This document shows positions 43,518 to 52,603 of a stretch of 64,000 bases of DNA, one piece after another. A model generated the notes under the pieces. The model did not search any database. It saw only the letters and a list, made by a program, of their open reading frames with translations, and was not told where the DNA came from. A program made the translations under genes and the position numbers. Position 1 is the first letter of the stretch. Every line of letters begins with the position of its first letter. Source of the DNA: an uncultured Phascolarctobacterium sp. (lineage in GTDB: Bacteria; Bacillota; Negativicutes; Acidaminococcales; Acidaminococcaceae); contig NZ_CAADXO010000019.1 in the NCBI RefSeq assembly GCF_900753045.1, positions 16,926 through 80,925 of the forward strand. The letters are read 5' to 3'.

Positions 43518-45380
43518 ATGAACAAGGTCAAGGTATTGAGTAACGCGGTATTGATGTCCGCACTTATGAGTACAAGTGTAGTATGGGGTACAACAGCGTT
43601 TGCTGCTGAAAACACTCCGGAATATTTTTTGGATACGATGGTTGTTACGGCAACAAGAACTCCGGTCGAAGCATTTAAAGCAAATGCTAACGTCAGTGTT
43701 ATTACAAGCAAGGAAATCAAAGAAAGACATTATAGTGATTTATCCGAAGCATTGCGCATGGTTCCCGGTGTCTATATCGGCAACTACGCTCCTGCCGGCT
43801 ATGATAACAGTAATAATTTAAAAATCAACGGCGCTGATGAAATCGTTGTTTTGGTAGATGGCGTTAAGATTAACAATGTAAGCAATCGTGTTTCCGCAGT
43901 AATGCTTAAGAACATGGATAATGTTGAACGTATTGAGGTTTTGAAAGGTTCTGCTTCTACTCTTTACGGTTCCGATGCTAAGGGCGGCGTTATCAATATT
44001 ATTACCAAAAAACCGGACAAAATTTCTACTTATTTCCGTGTAGATGGCGGCAGTAATAGCGTAACCAATTATTATATTGGTCAGTCCGGCAGAGAAAAAG
44101 ACTGGTCATGGGATGCTAACGTAAGCAGAAACCTCAGTGGCGATTTCAAAGATGGTGACGGTGTAACCACTCCGTCTTCTTCCAAGTCTACCAGCACTAA
44201 TTTCAAAATCACTAAAAAACTGAGCGATAAGCATGAGCTGACAGCTACTTATGATTCTTATAAAGCAGATTATAAATATACTGCTTTGTGGGAGCCTGCT
44301 TTGAAGAATGGTAAAGTAGACAATCAAAACTACAAATTTATTTTGAACAGTGATTTTGATGGCAATATTACGAATGTTTTGTCCTTCGTTAATTTGGATA
44401 ATGATACTGATTTCAATGGTTATAAGACAAAAACCAATACCAAACGTATTACTGACCAGCTTTCTGCACAGTTAGGCAATCATTTACTGACCGCAGGCTT
44501 TGAGTTCAGCCATGATAAGGTTATTACGTTTAATGGTAAGAAGATGATGAATAGAGCCTTCTTCCTGCAGGATCAGTTTGATATTACCAATCAACTGAAG
44601 CTGACTGCCGGTGTGCGTCATGATAATAACTCCGGCTTTGGCAAGCACACTACCCCCAGTGCTAACCTGGGTTATACCTTTAATAAAGACAGAACTAATG
44701 TCTATGTAAGCTACAGCGAGTATTTTATTCCTCCTTCTCCGAGCAACCTTTACAGTGCAGCATACGGCAATCCGAATATCAAGCCGGAAACAGGTAATAC
44801 CAAGGAAATAGGCATTAATCATAAATTTGATGATACCTTCGTATTATCTGCCCATGCTTTTAAACGTTATTCCGAGAATAGAATTGGTTATGTATATCCG
44901 AAGTATGCGAATGTTGGTGATGAAAAAGCGCGCGGTTGGGACATCCAGATGAAGAAACAATTCACACCGCAATTCTCTACTTATGTTGGATATACACATA
45001 CAAATGTTGATGCAACTGCTCAACGTGCAAAAAATGTTGACGGCTATGTACCGAAAGGCGCATGGGATATCGGCCTTGATTATGATAACAAGGACTTTAG
45101 TGCCAGCCTGATAGGTAAAGGCGTTATCGACCGTATGGGACCTCAATCTGCTGATGCCGTTGATGCTTTCTTCCCGGCAACAACCTACTTTGTTTGGGAT
45201 GCGTCCATGAACTATAACGTTAATAAAAATGCGAAGATTTATTTCAAAGTCAATAATATTTTTGATAAATTCTATGCAGAGCATTCTAATGCCCGTTATA
45301 ACTGGAGCGCAGATCCTGACGGACAATGGTGGCGTGCTCCCGGACGTTCCTTCCTGGTAGGCATGGAATATGCATTCTAA
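43518..45380 (+). CDS. TonB-dependent receptor, BtuB-like (receptor 4)
   Basis: A 620-residue receptor with signal peptide (MNKVKVLSNAVLMSALMSTSVVWG...AFA), TonB box DTMVVTATR, plug motifs VITSKEIKERHYSDLSEALRMV, VLVDGVKINNVS and RIEVLKGSASTLYGSDAKGGV, and a barrel ending EYAF. It stands alone between a MerR-type promoter and a terminator with no binding protein directly after it. The nearest Shine-Dalgarno (AAAGG, 43499-43503) is 14 bases away and better suits ATG 43496, which opens a 15-residue frame overlapping the receptor start. Confidence 0.9.
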   Translation: MNKVKVLSNAVLMSALMSTSVVWGTTAFAAENTPEYFLDTMVVTATRTPVEAFKANANVSVITSKEIKERHYSDLSEALRMVPGVYIGNYAPAGYDNSNNLKINGADEIVVLVDGVKINNVSNRVSAVMLKNMDNVERIEVLKGSASTLYGSDAKGGVINIITKKPDKISTYFRVDGGSNSVTNYYIGQSGREKDWSWDANVSRNLSGDFKDGDGVTTPSSSKSTSTNFKITKKLSDKHELTATYDSYKADYKYTALWEPALKNGKVDNQNYKFILNSDFDGNITNVLSFVNLDNDTDFNGYKTKTNTKRITDQLSAQLGNHLLTAGFEFSHDKVITFNGKKMMNRAFFLQDQFDITNQLKLTAGVRHDNNSGFGKHTTPSANLGYTFNKDRTNVYVSYSEYFIPPSPSNLYSAAYGNPNIKPETGNTKEIGINHKFDDTFVLSAHAFKRYSENRIGYVYPKYANVGDEKARGWDIQMKKQFTPQFSTYVGYTHTNVDATAQRAKNVDGYVPKGAWDIGLDYDNKDFSASLIGKGVIDRMGPQSADAVDAFFPATTYFVWDASMNYNVNKNAKIYFKVNNIFDKFYAEHSNARYNWSADPDGQWWRAPGRSFLVGMEYAF

Positions 45381-45402
45381 GCATATTTGACAAAACTTAA
45401 CT

Positions 45403-45440
45403 TTTTTCAAACTTCACACTCCCGAAAAAGTGGGGCGGAT
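45403..45440 (+). repeat. Duplicated terminator region, copy B1
   Basis: A 38-bp stretch identical to 47599-47636. One copy follows receptor 4 and the other receptor 5. Confidence 0.8.
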
Positions 45441-45459
45441 TTATTCCGTCCTGCTTTTT
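45425..45459 (+). terminator. Terminator after receptor 4
   Basis: AAAAAG plus GGGGCGGA (45432-45439) pair with TCCGTCCT (45445-45452) plus CTTTTT, giving a long stem with a T-run. Confidence 0.9.
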
Positions 45460-45469
45460 ATGGAAACAA

Positions 45470-45534
45470 GGAATGATTCTCAAAAAGCGAAAAAGCTTAA
45501 AAAATATTTGACTATATGATTGTTATATCGTTTA
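45470..45534 (+). repeat. Duplicated promoter region, copy A2
   Basis: Partner of 43346-43412. It includes the MerR-type promoter of receptor 5. Confidence 0.7.
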
Positions 45535-45538
45535 GAAT
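45508..45538 (+). promoter_or_regulatory. MerR-type promoter/operator 7 (receptor 5)
   Basis: TTGACT (45508-45513), 19-bp spacer ATATGATTGTTATATCGTT, TAGAAT (45533-45538). Confidence 0.85.
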
Positions 45539-45630
45539 TAACAAAGCATAGTTGCTGGGGGTCGCGGTATGGCAGGCTCTTGTGGTGAATTATATTACTA
45601 AGTATGGACTGTAAAGGAAGGATGAGTATT

Positions 45631-47589
45631 TTGAAGAAAATTAATTATCTTGGCAGCGCAGTGATGCTGTCTGTTTTGTTGGGCGGAGTTATGCCTGCTA
45701 CTTTTGCAGACAGTATGCCAGAATATTCTCTAGATACAATGGTTGTTACGGCAACAAGAACAGAGAAGAAATTAGTTGATACACCAGCCAATGCTATGGT
45801 AATTACTAAAGAGCAAATTAAAGATCAAGGATACAGTAGTGCTTTTGAGCTTGTTACGAGTATGACACAGGCTGGTGCTATGGGTTGGCAGGATGATGGT
45901 ACTGATTATAGTGGCATGTTATCCAGAATTCGCTTGCGTGGTATGGATAATGGCACATTAGTTTTAGTTAACGGACATCCTGCTAACTTTTTAAATGCTT
46001 CTGCACTGAATCAAATTCCGCTTGATCAAATTGAAAAGATAGAGGTTGTAAAAGGTGCGGGTTCCGTTTTGTATGGACCGCAAGCTATGGCCGGCGTTAT
46101 TAACGTCATTACCAAGAAACCGTCTAAAGGCCAGCAAACATCTGGTAAAGTTTTTGGCAGTATGGGCAATAGATATAAAGATTACGGCTTAAATGTTGAC
46201 TCTGAAAGAATTAGCATAGGCGGGCAAAAATCTTTCTACAAGGATTTCCCTGATTTAAGAAGACCTGCACAGGGTGGTGGCGGAGCTTTAGAAGTAGCAG
46301 ATAAAAATTTAGAGCAGCTTTTCAGTACTATTCGTATTACAGATGACCTGACTGCTTCTTTAAGCCACAAGAAATCTCACAACAGATGGCTGAGCGGTAC
46401 ATTTAAAAACGGTGTGAAGTCCATAACTAAGGATTGCGATTCTGATGCAACCTATAATACATATTCCTTGAATTATGATAATGCTGATAATGGCTGGAGT
46501 GCAGGTTTGTCCTATATGGATATCTCTATGATTCAAACATATCGTTATGGTGCTGCAAACAGTTTATACAAAGGCCATAATTGGGACTTGGATGTACACA
46601 AGAAAATTAATTTCAATAATGGTAATGATACTTTAGTTCTTGGCGGTCAGGCAACTAAAGAGTATTGGAAGTCTGTTTTGGTATCCAGCAACACAGATAC
46701 CGATTCTGAACGTAATAGTTATTCTTTATATCAATCATATGACCATAAGTTTAGTGATGCCTACAATATGATTTTTGGTATTAGAGAATATTGGATGGGT
46801 TCTTCTAAATTTTTGAGCAGCGAAAGAAAAATTCTTCCTCAAGTACAAGGCCTATATAAGATTAATGATACTTCAAGTGTATACTTTAATGTTGGTAAGT
46901 CTTTTGAAATGCCGCAGCTTTCTTCTAATTTCTATACTGGTTCTAAGTATGCAGTTAATCCTGATATTAAACCGCAATCTAGCTGGTCTTATGAAACAGG
47001 CTATAAATACGATAATAACAAGACTTTCTTCTCGGCAAGCATTTTCTATGTTGATGCTACTGATAAAATCATTTGGGGCAAGACAACTGACAATAAGAGT
47101 ATCCAGATTAATGCCGACAAATGGAAAAACTATGGTTTGGAGCTTAACTTAAAGCAAAAAGTTAATGACAAGCAGGATGTTTATATGGGAGCTACTTTCC
47201 AAAATCCTAAGTCTAAGTCAGATTATGGTGATTGGAAGACTAAACCTGGAGAATGGTCTCAGGATGAATCAAAGGTTCTGTTTAATTTAGGTACTACCTA
47301 TCATCAATCAAAGTTAGTATTTGATACACGTATTACTGCAACCTTGAAACGCGAGCCTTCATCTTATTTGTATAACGGTGCTTCAGCTAGTGCAAAGACT
47401 GGAAAGGTGCCCGACCATAATTTGAAAAACAGAATCGATTGGTCTGCATCACTTTCTTATAATCCGACTGATAAAGATACTTTGCGTTTAGTTGGACGTA
47501 ATTTGCTCAATCGTAAGGATGTAGTAAACTATAATGAATACTACTGCACACCGATTAATTTCTATGTAACTTATGAAAGAAGATTTTAA
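45631..47589 (+). CDS. TonB-dependent receptor (receptor 5)
   Basis: A 652-residue receptor. TTG 45631 is preferred: AAGGAAGG (45614-45621) lies nine bases upstream and the protein begins with a normal signal peptide (KKINYLGSAVMLSVLLGG...TFA). In-frame ATGs at 45604 and 45622 have no usable Shine-Dalgarno. TonB box DTMVVTATR; the plug has VITKEQIKDQGYSSAFELV and RIRLRGMDNGTLVLVNGHPANF, a type shared with receptor 6 and unlike receptors 2-4. The barrel ends with YERRF. The gene is the most AT-rich of the receptors. SBP5 follows after a terminator. Confidence 0.9.
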   Translation: MKKINYLGSAVMLSVLLGGVMPATFADSMPEYSLDTMVVTATRTEKKLVDTPANAMVITKEQIKDQGYSSAFELVTSMTQAGAMGWQDDGTDYSGMLSRIRLRGMDNGTLVLVNGHPANFLNASALNQIPLDQIEKIEVVKGAGSVLYGPQAMAGVINVITKKPSKGQQTSGKVFGSMGNRYKDYGLNVDSERISIGGQKSFYKDFPDLRRPAQGGGGALEVADKNLEQLFSTIRITDDLTASLSHKKSHNRWLSGTFKNGVKSITKDCDSDATYNTYSLNYDNADNGWSAGLSYMDISMIQTYRYGAANSLYKGHNWDLDVHKKINFNNGNDTLVLGGQATKEYWKSVLVSSNTDTDSERNSYSLYQSYDHKFSDAYNMIFGIREYWMGSSKFLSSERKILPQVQGLYKINDTSSVYFNVGKSFEMPQLSSNFYTGSKYAVNPDIKPQSSWSYETGYKYDNNKTFFSASIFYVDATDKIIWGKTTDNKSIQINADKWKNYGLELNLKQKVNDKQDVYMGATFQNPKSKSDYGDWKTKPGEWSQDESKVLFNLGTTYHQSKLVFDTRITATLKREPSSYLYNGASASAKTGKVPDHNLKNRIDWSASLSYNPTDKDTLRLVGRNLLNRKDVVNYNEYYCTPINFYVTYERRF

Positions 47590-47598
47590 TTAAGTATC

Positions 47599-47636
47599 TT
47601 TTTCAAACTTCACACTCCCGAAAAAGTGGGGCGGAT
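47599..47636 (+). repeat. Duplicated terminator region, copy B2
   Basis: Identical 38-bp partner of 45403-45440. Confidence 0.8.
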
Positions 47637-47655
47637 CTAATCCGTCCTGCTTTTT
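47621..47655 (+). terminator. Terminator after receptor 5
   Basis: Same structure as after receptor 4: GGGGCGGA (47628-47635) pairs with TCCGTCCT (47641-47648), flanked by AAAAAG and CTTTTT. It lies 29 bp before SBP5. Confidence 0.88.
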
Positions 47656-47683
47656 CACAATAACCGGAAAATGAGGTGAAACA

Positions 47684-48661
47684 ATGTGGAAGAATTTCCT
47701 GCTGCTTTTGCTGCTTTTGGCGTTTTGCACAGCAGGCTGTCAAAAGAATGAGGTTAAAAAAACAAGCGGAGCAGCCTATCAGGTAGTTGATTCGCAAGGG
47801 ACTGTAATAAAATTTGCCCAAAAGCCCCAGCGTATTATGACAACACATTTTAATCTCGACAATATTGTGATGGGTCTTGTTGATGAAGAGCGTGTTGTTG
47901 CTCTCTCTAAATCAATGTATGATGCTTCTGTATCTTACATAAGTACTGAAGCAATCAAAAAGCCTACAAAATTAAATTATGATTTTTCTTCAGAGCAGGT
48001 GTTGGCTCTCAAACCGGATTTAATAATTGCCCGTGAAAGCACCGGAGAAAACCGCATTCAGACTTATCGTGGCATGGGCATACCTGTATATGTTGTGAGC
48101 AATGCGAATAACGTGAAGGAGATAAAAAAGCAGATTCAGGAGATAGGCCAGGCTGTGGGGGAATCGGAGCGGGCGGAAAAGCTGCAGCAGAGGATGCAGA
48201 CGCAGCTTGAGTATATTAAAAGCAAGGTGGATAGCGCTGGCGTGAAGCCAAAAAGTGTGATGCTTGTTTCTAAAATGAACCATAATTACGGCGGCAAGGG
48301 TTCTTTTTTTGATGAAATGTGCCATTATGCTGGGGTGAAAAATGCGCCTGCGGAGATAGGTGTGCTTAATGGTCAGCTGATGGATAAAGAAGTAATGTTG
48401 CGTGCCGCTCCAGATTACTTTCTGCTTTCACTGTCATGGGAGCTTAAGCATGATAACAAGGATGGGTATAAAAAGGAATTTTTAGAGGATCCTGCGCTGG
48501 CTAATCTGGAGGCGGTCAAGAATAATCATGTCTGCTATTTGAAGGACAAGTATTTATATGCCTCTAATCAAAACTGCGTATGGGCCATCAGGAAGATTGC
48601 CAATCTTGCTTATGGAGATATATTTCCTGATGAAGAGGAAGTTTTTCTTAAGGGATATTAG
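47684..48661 (+). CDS. Periplasmic substrate-binding lipoprotein, SBP5
   Basis: A 325-residue lipoprotein with lipobox CTAGC and BtuF-like fold; subgroup B (NYGGKGSFFDEMCHYAGV; QNCVWAIRKIANLAYGDIF and a FLKGY end). ATG follows AATGAGGTGAAACA. It pairs with receptor 5, which belongs to the same type as receptor 6, whose partner SBP6 is also subgroup B. Confidence 0.86.
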   Translation: MWKNFLLLLLLLAFCTAGCQKNEVKKTSGAAYQVVDSQGTVIKFAQKPQRIMTTHFNLDNIVMGLVDEERVVALSKSMYDASVSYISTEAIKKPTKLNYDFSSEQVLALKPDLIIARESTGENRIQTYRGMGIPVYVVSNANNVKEIKKQIQEIGQAVGESERAEKLQQRMQTQLEYIKSKVDSAGVKPKSVMLVSKMNHNYGGKGSFFDEMCHYAGVKNAPAEIGVLNGQLMDKEVMLRAAPDYFLLSLSWELKHDNKDGYKKEFLEDPALANLEAVKNNHVCYLKDKYLYASNQNCVWAIRKIANLAYGDIFPDEEEVFLKGY

Positions 48662-48679
48662 CAAATAAGGTCGAAGTGC

Positions 48680-48710
48680 TTGACTGTATGAGAACTATAT
48701 AGCGTAATAT
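48680..48710 (+). promoter_or_regulatory. MerR-type promoter/operator 8 (CobN copy 3)
   Basis: TTGACT (48680-48685), 19-bp spacer with CTGTAT...CTATATAG, TAATAT (48705-48710). Confidence 0.85.
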
Positions 48711-48722
48711 TTTTAGTGGTGT

Positions 48723-48751
48723 GAGGGCGATGCTTGTTCGTCCTCGTTTTT
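48723..48751 (+). terminator. Terminator-like hairpin in the leader of CobN copy 3
   Basis: GAGGGCGA (48723-48730) pairs with TCGTCCTC (48738-48745), one G-T pair, followed by GTTTTT. It lies just after the transcription start expected from operator 8 and before the gene, so it may act as an attenuator. Confidence 0.6.
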
Positions 48752-48793
48752 ATGCAAGCATATAAGTATTGATAAATTATTGGAGGTGAAACG

Positions 48794-51700
48794 ATGCAGC
48801 AAATTTTATTTCTTACCAATATGGAGCAGACTGCAGCCTATCTGCAGGACGCATTGAAGCTGGCGCAGCAGACGCAGGAAGCTGTCGCGGGACAGGTGCT
48901 GTATGTCCCCAGTGATACAGAGTGGTCGAAGGAGATGGAAAAGCAGCTGCAGCAGGCTGAGGTTGTCATTTTTCCTTGGATGGGCACAGGTCTGAGCACC
49001 AAGTTTTTGTCGGAATCCTCATCCTATCTGCTTGCCAACAAAAAGAAGCATGTTTATCTGATGACCGGTAATCCGGAGGATGTTCTGCATGGCGGGCTGT
49101 CCGAGGAAGAGCTGAAGCGGATAAATGATTATTATAAATTCGGCGGCTTGAAAAACTGGACGAATTTGTGGCTGTGGCTGGCGCAGCAGTTTTTGCAGGC
49201 AGCATGTGATGCGCCTGCTCCCGAGCTTTTACCGTGGGATGGTATTTACCATCCGCAAGCAGCCAATGTTTATCATGATGTGGAAGAATATCGCCGTGAT
49301 TTTTGCAAGGCCGGCAGACCTACGCTGGCAGTTGTTTTCTTCCGCAGTGACTGGCTGTGGGGCAATACCGTTTTTGCCGATGCGATAGTCAGAGAGATTG
49401 AAGCGCAGGGGTGCAATGCCCTATGCTTCTTCTCCACAAGCTCGCCTGACGTCGCAAGTGGCTGCGGCGGTTTTAAAGAAGCCTTAAGTAAATACGTTTG
49501 CGCGGACGGCAAATGCTATGCCGATGTTTTCATCAACACTATAAAATTTTCGCTGTTCAGCATTCGCGCTTGTGCCTTGGATGATTTGACAAAGCTTAAT
49601 ATTACGGTGCTGCAGGCCTATACCTTGTATCGCTCGTATCAGGAATGGTATAAAAATTTTGATGGCATGAGCGCGGTAGAGGTGGCGTATAGTGTGAGCC
49701 TGCCGGAGTTTGACGGCATTATCCATAGCTGCCCGGTGACGACAGTGGAGCGTGATGCGGAGGGCAAGCAGGTTACGCAGGAGATTGCGGAGCGCATGAA
49801 TATGCTGGTGCGCAAAGCAAAAAAGCTGGCACTTCTGCGTATTAAACCGAATGCGGAAAAGAAAATCGCTATTGTTTTTCACAACCATCCGTCAACCAAT
49901 TCCAACATTGGCAGTTGTGCGGCGATAGACAGTATTGAAAGCGTGCGCCTGCTGCTGCAGGATTTACGGGATGCAGGCTATGTCGTTGACCATATCCCGA
50001 CAGACAGGCAGGAATTTATTGACGAGCTGATTGCCGGTGCGACGAATGACAGGGACTACATGAGCGAAAAGCAGATTGATAATGCTGATGCTAAGCTTCT
50101 CGTCAGTGCATACCGTGATTATTATAAGACACTGCCGGAAAAGGTACAGCAACGCCTGGCGCAGGATTGGGGCGAAGCACCGGGTGATGTATTCTTTTAT
50201 GATGATTTCCTGCTGATTCCCGGAACAATGAACGGTAACATTTTTATTACGATGCAGCCACCGCGCGGTTTTGGCGAGGATCCTGACAAAATTTATCATT
50301 CGCCCGACTGTGCGCCGACACATCATTATTTAGGCTTTTATCATTGGCTGCGCGATATCTGGGGCGCAGATGCGATGATGCATATCGGTACGCATGGCAG
50401 TTTGGAATGGCTTCCGGGCAAGGGCGTGGCGATGGGCAATGAATGCTATCCGGATATCTGTACCGGTGATTTGCCTAATGTTTATCCTTATTGGGTAGTT
50501 GATACGGGCGAGGGCATACAGGCCAAACGCCGCAGTGCTGCCTGCCTCATCAGCTATCTTTCTGCGCCGCTGAGCATCAGTGGTGTGTATGATGAGCTGG
50601 CGGAGCTGGAAAAGGCTCTGGAGGAATATGTGCACTTTAAGGCTGATAAGGATGCCGATTTGAGTGAGCCGATAGCACAAATCAGGGAGAAGGCTGCTGC
50701 TGCCGACCTTACGGATGAGGTGCGCGAGGAGGATGCTGCCGATTTTGACGAATATGTCAGCCATCTGCACACATATCTGACGGATTTGAAGAATATGCAG
50801 ATGACTACCGGCTTGCATATTATGGGCAATCCGCCGCAGGGTGAAAAGCTGACGGAATATCTTTATGCGTTGGTGCGCTTGGAAAATCCTGATATGCCGT
50901 CACTGCCTAAAACCTTGGCACAGGCCTACGGCTACGATTATTACGAGCTGATTGACAACAGCAGTAAGCTGTTGCCTGACGGTATTTTGAGTTACGGCAT
51001 GCTGCTTGATAAAATCAACGGCCAATGTCTGGAGATTATCCGTTTGCTGCAAAATGACGCTTTCATTGTCCACGAAGATAAATTGCGGGCGCTGGAATGC
51101 GTGAAATGCTGGGATGAGGCTGTGCAGCAGGATATTATCAAAATTGCCGGCTTCATCTGCGATAAGTTGTATCCCAGTCTGGCGCATACTACCTGTGAAC
51201 GCAGCAACTGCATCAGGGCGCTGCAGTCTGAATACATCGAGCCAAGCGCCGGTGGTGCGCCTACGAGCGGCGGTGCCGAGATTTTGCCGACCGGACGCAA
51301 TTTTTACGGTGTTGACCCACAGCTGCTGCCTACTCCCGTAGCGTGGAAAATCGGTTCGCAGATGGCGGAGGACGTAATCAACAAGTTTGTGGCGGAGGAA
51401 GGCCGTTATCCCGAAAGCGTGGGCATTTTGCTGTGGGCAACATATAACATGCGCTCCAATGGTCAGTGCATGGCGGAATTTATGCGCCTGATGGGCGTGC
51501 GCCCCGTTTGGCAGAAGGGGACGCTGAAGGTTAAGGGTATAGAGATTATTCCGCTTGATGAGCTGAAGCGTCCGCGTGTTGACGTTACCGGACGCATCAG
51601 CAGCCTGTTCCGTGATACGCTGCCGGGAGCGGTTTACTGGCTGGATAAAGCAGTGCAGCAGGTGGCAGCACTGGATGAAAGCTTTGAGGACAACTTCGTG

Positions 51701-52504
51701 CGTAAGCATGTGGTGGAGGAATCTCAGCGGCTAGAAAGCGAGGGCGTGGACAAGGAGCAGGCCTGGAGGCAGGCGTCTTATCGTATATTCGGTGACCCGC
51801 CGGGTGCGCATGGTGCAGGCGTGAGCGCACTTTTGGCTTCACGCAATTGGGATGACCTGGGCGATATTGCTGACGTGTATGTACGCTGGGGTGCACATGT
51901 TTACGGCGAGGGCGAAAAAGGTCAGTACAGGCCGCAGCTGTTTACCAACAGGATGGCGAAGCTGGAGGTTACCGTCAGCAATATTGATAATCGCGAGTCC
52001 AATTTGCTGAATTCCGATGATTACAATGCTTATCGCGGCGGCATGATTGCCGCAGTGCGCAATTTCAGCGGCAAGATGCCGAAAAACTATTGCAGTGACA
52101 GCTCCGACCGTCAGCATGTTGTGATTCGCACGTTGGCGGAGGAGGTTAAGCGATTGTTCCGCGGTGAAGCGATTAACCCCAAATATATTCAGGGCATGAA
52201 GGAGTTTGGCTATAAGGGAGCAGGCGATTTGGCGACCTATGTTGACAACTGCTTCCAATGGGATGCCACCAGCGCCGTTATGGAGGACTGGATGTACGAA
52301 AAGTTTGCGGAAAAATATGCTTTGGATGCAGAGATGCAAAAATGGTTTGCTGAGGTTAATCCCTGGGCGCTGCGCAGACTGACGGAGGTTTTGCTGGAGG
52401 CGGAGCAGCGCCAGCTGTGGAACGCTAAGCCGCAAACAAAGCAGTCGCTGCAGGAGCTGTTGCTGAATATTGAAGGCGAAATCGAAGAACGCGGTGATGA
52501 ATAA
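48794..52504 (+). CDS. CobN/ChlH-family chelatase large subunit (copy 3)
   Basis: A 1236-residue paralogue with HIGTHGSLEWLPGK (His530, His534) and, after GEGIQAKRRSAACL, the ChlH-like ISYLSAP. It has the conserved GAPTSGGAEILPTGRNF and RPRVDVTGRISSLFRD segments; the usual AD-LLP reads AE-ILP. It stands alone behind its own MerR-type promoter and leader hairpin, directly upstream of the ChlI-like gene, which has a further operator. Substrate metal unknown. Confidence 0.9.
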   Translation: MQQILFLTNMEQTAAYLQDALKLAQQTQEAVAGQVLYVPSDTEWSKEMEKQLQQAEVVIFPWMGTGLSTKFLSESSSYLLANKKKHVYLMTGNPEDVLHGGLSEEELKRINDYYKFGGLKNWTNLWLWLAQQFLQAACDAPAPELLPWDGIYHPQAANVYHDVEEYRRDFCKAGRPTLAVVFFRSDWLWGNTVFADAIVREIEAQGCNALCFFSTSSPDVASGCGGFKEALSKYVCADGKCYADVFINTIKFSLFSIRACALDDLTKLNITVLQAYTLYRSYQEWYKNFDGMSAVEVAYSVSLPEFDGIIHSCPVTTVERDAEGKQVTQEIAERMNMLVRKAKKLALLRIKPNAEKKIAIVFHNHPSTNSNIGSCAAIDSIESVRLLLQDLRDAGYVVDHIPTDRQEFIDELIAGATNDRDYMSEKQIDNADAKLLVSAYRDYYKTLPEKVQQRLAQDWGEAPGDVFFYDDFLLIPGTMNGNIFITMQPPRGFGEDPDKIYHSPDCAPTHHYLGFYHWLRDIWGADAMMHIGTHGSLEWLPGKGVAMGNECYPDICTGDLPNVYPYWVVDTGEGIQAKRRSAACLISYLSAPLSISGVYDELAELEKALEEYVHFKADKDADLSEPIAQIREKAAAADLTDEVREEDAADFDEYVSHLHTYLTDLKNMQMTTGLHIMGNPPQGEKLTEYLYALVRLENPDMPSLPKTLAQAYGYDYYELIDNSSKLLPDGILSYGMLLDKINGQCLEIIRLLQNDAFIVHEDKLRALECVKCWDEAVQQDIIKIAGFICDKLYPSLAHTTCERSNCIRALQSEYIEPSAGGAPTSGGAEILPTGRNFYGVDPQLLPTPVAWKIGSQMAEDVINKFVAEEGRYPESVGILLWATYNMRSNGQCMAEFMRLMGVRPVWQKGTLKVKGIEIIPLDELKRPRVDVTGRISSLFRDTLPGAVYWLDKAVQQVAALDESFEDNFVRKHVVEESQRLESEGVDKEQAWRQASYRIFGDPPGAHGAGVSALLASRNWDDLGDIADVYVRWGAHVYGEGEKGQYRPQLFTNRMAKLEVTVSNIDNRESNLLNSDDYNAYRGGMIAAVRNFSGKMPKNYCSDSSDRQHVVIRTLAEEVKRLFRGEAINPKYIQGMKEFGYKGAGDLATYVDNCFQWDATSAVMEDWMYEKFAEKYALDAEMQKWFAEVNPWALRRLTEVLLEAEQRQLWNAKPQTKQSLQELLLNIEGEIEERGDE

Positions 52505-52523
52505 ATTTTTTTCATTAAACCGC

Positions 52524-52554
52524 TTGCGTGTATACCTAGTAGACACTGTATAAT
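52524..52554 (+). promoter_or_regulatory. MerR-type promoter/operator 9 (ChlI/ChlD-like genes)
   Basis: TTGCGT (52524-52529), 19-bp spacer with the near-perfect dyad GTGTATACC/AGTAGACAC, TATAAT (52549-52554). It is the most diverged of the nine sites in sequence but keeps the spacing and symmetry. Confidence 0.75.
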
Positions 52555-52603
52555 TAGATACAGATTTTATTAATAGCTCGTTTTAATAAATGGAGGAATA
52601 TAA

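Noticed and set aside
45569..45601. Ten-residue leader peptide MAGSCGELYY upstream of receptor 5
   Set aside because: The frame is very short, its Shine-Dalgarno is poor (a G-run), and nothing links it to attenuation.
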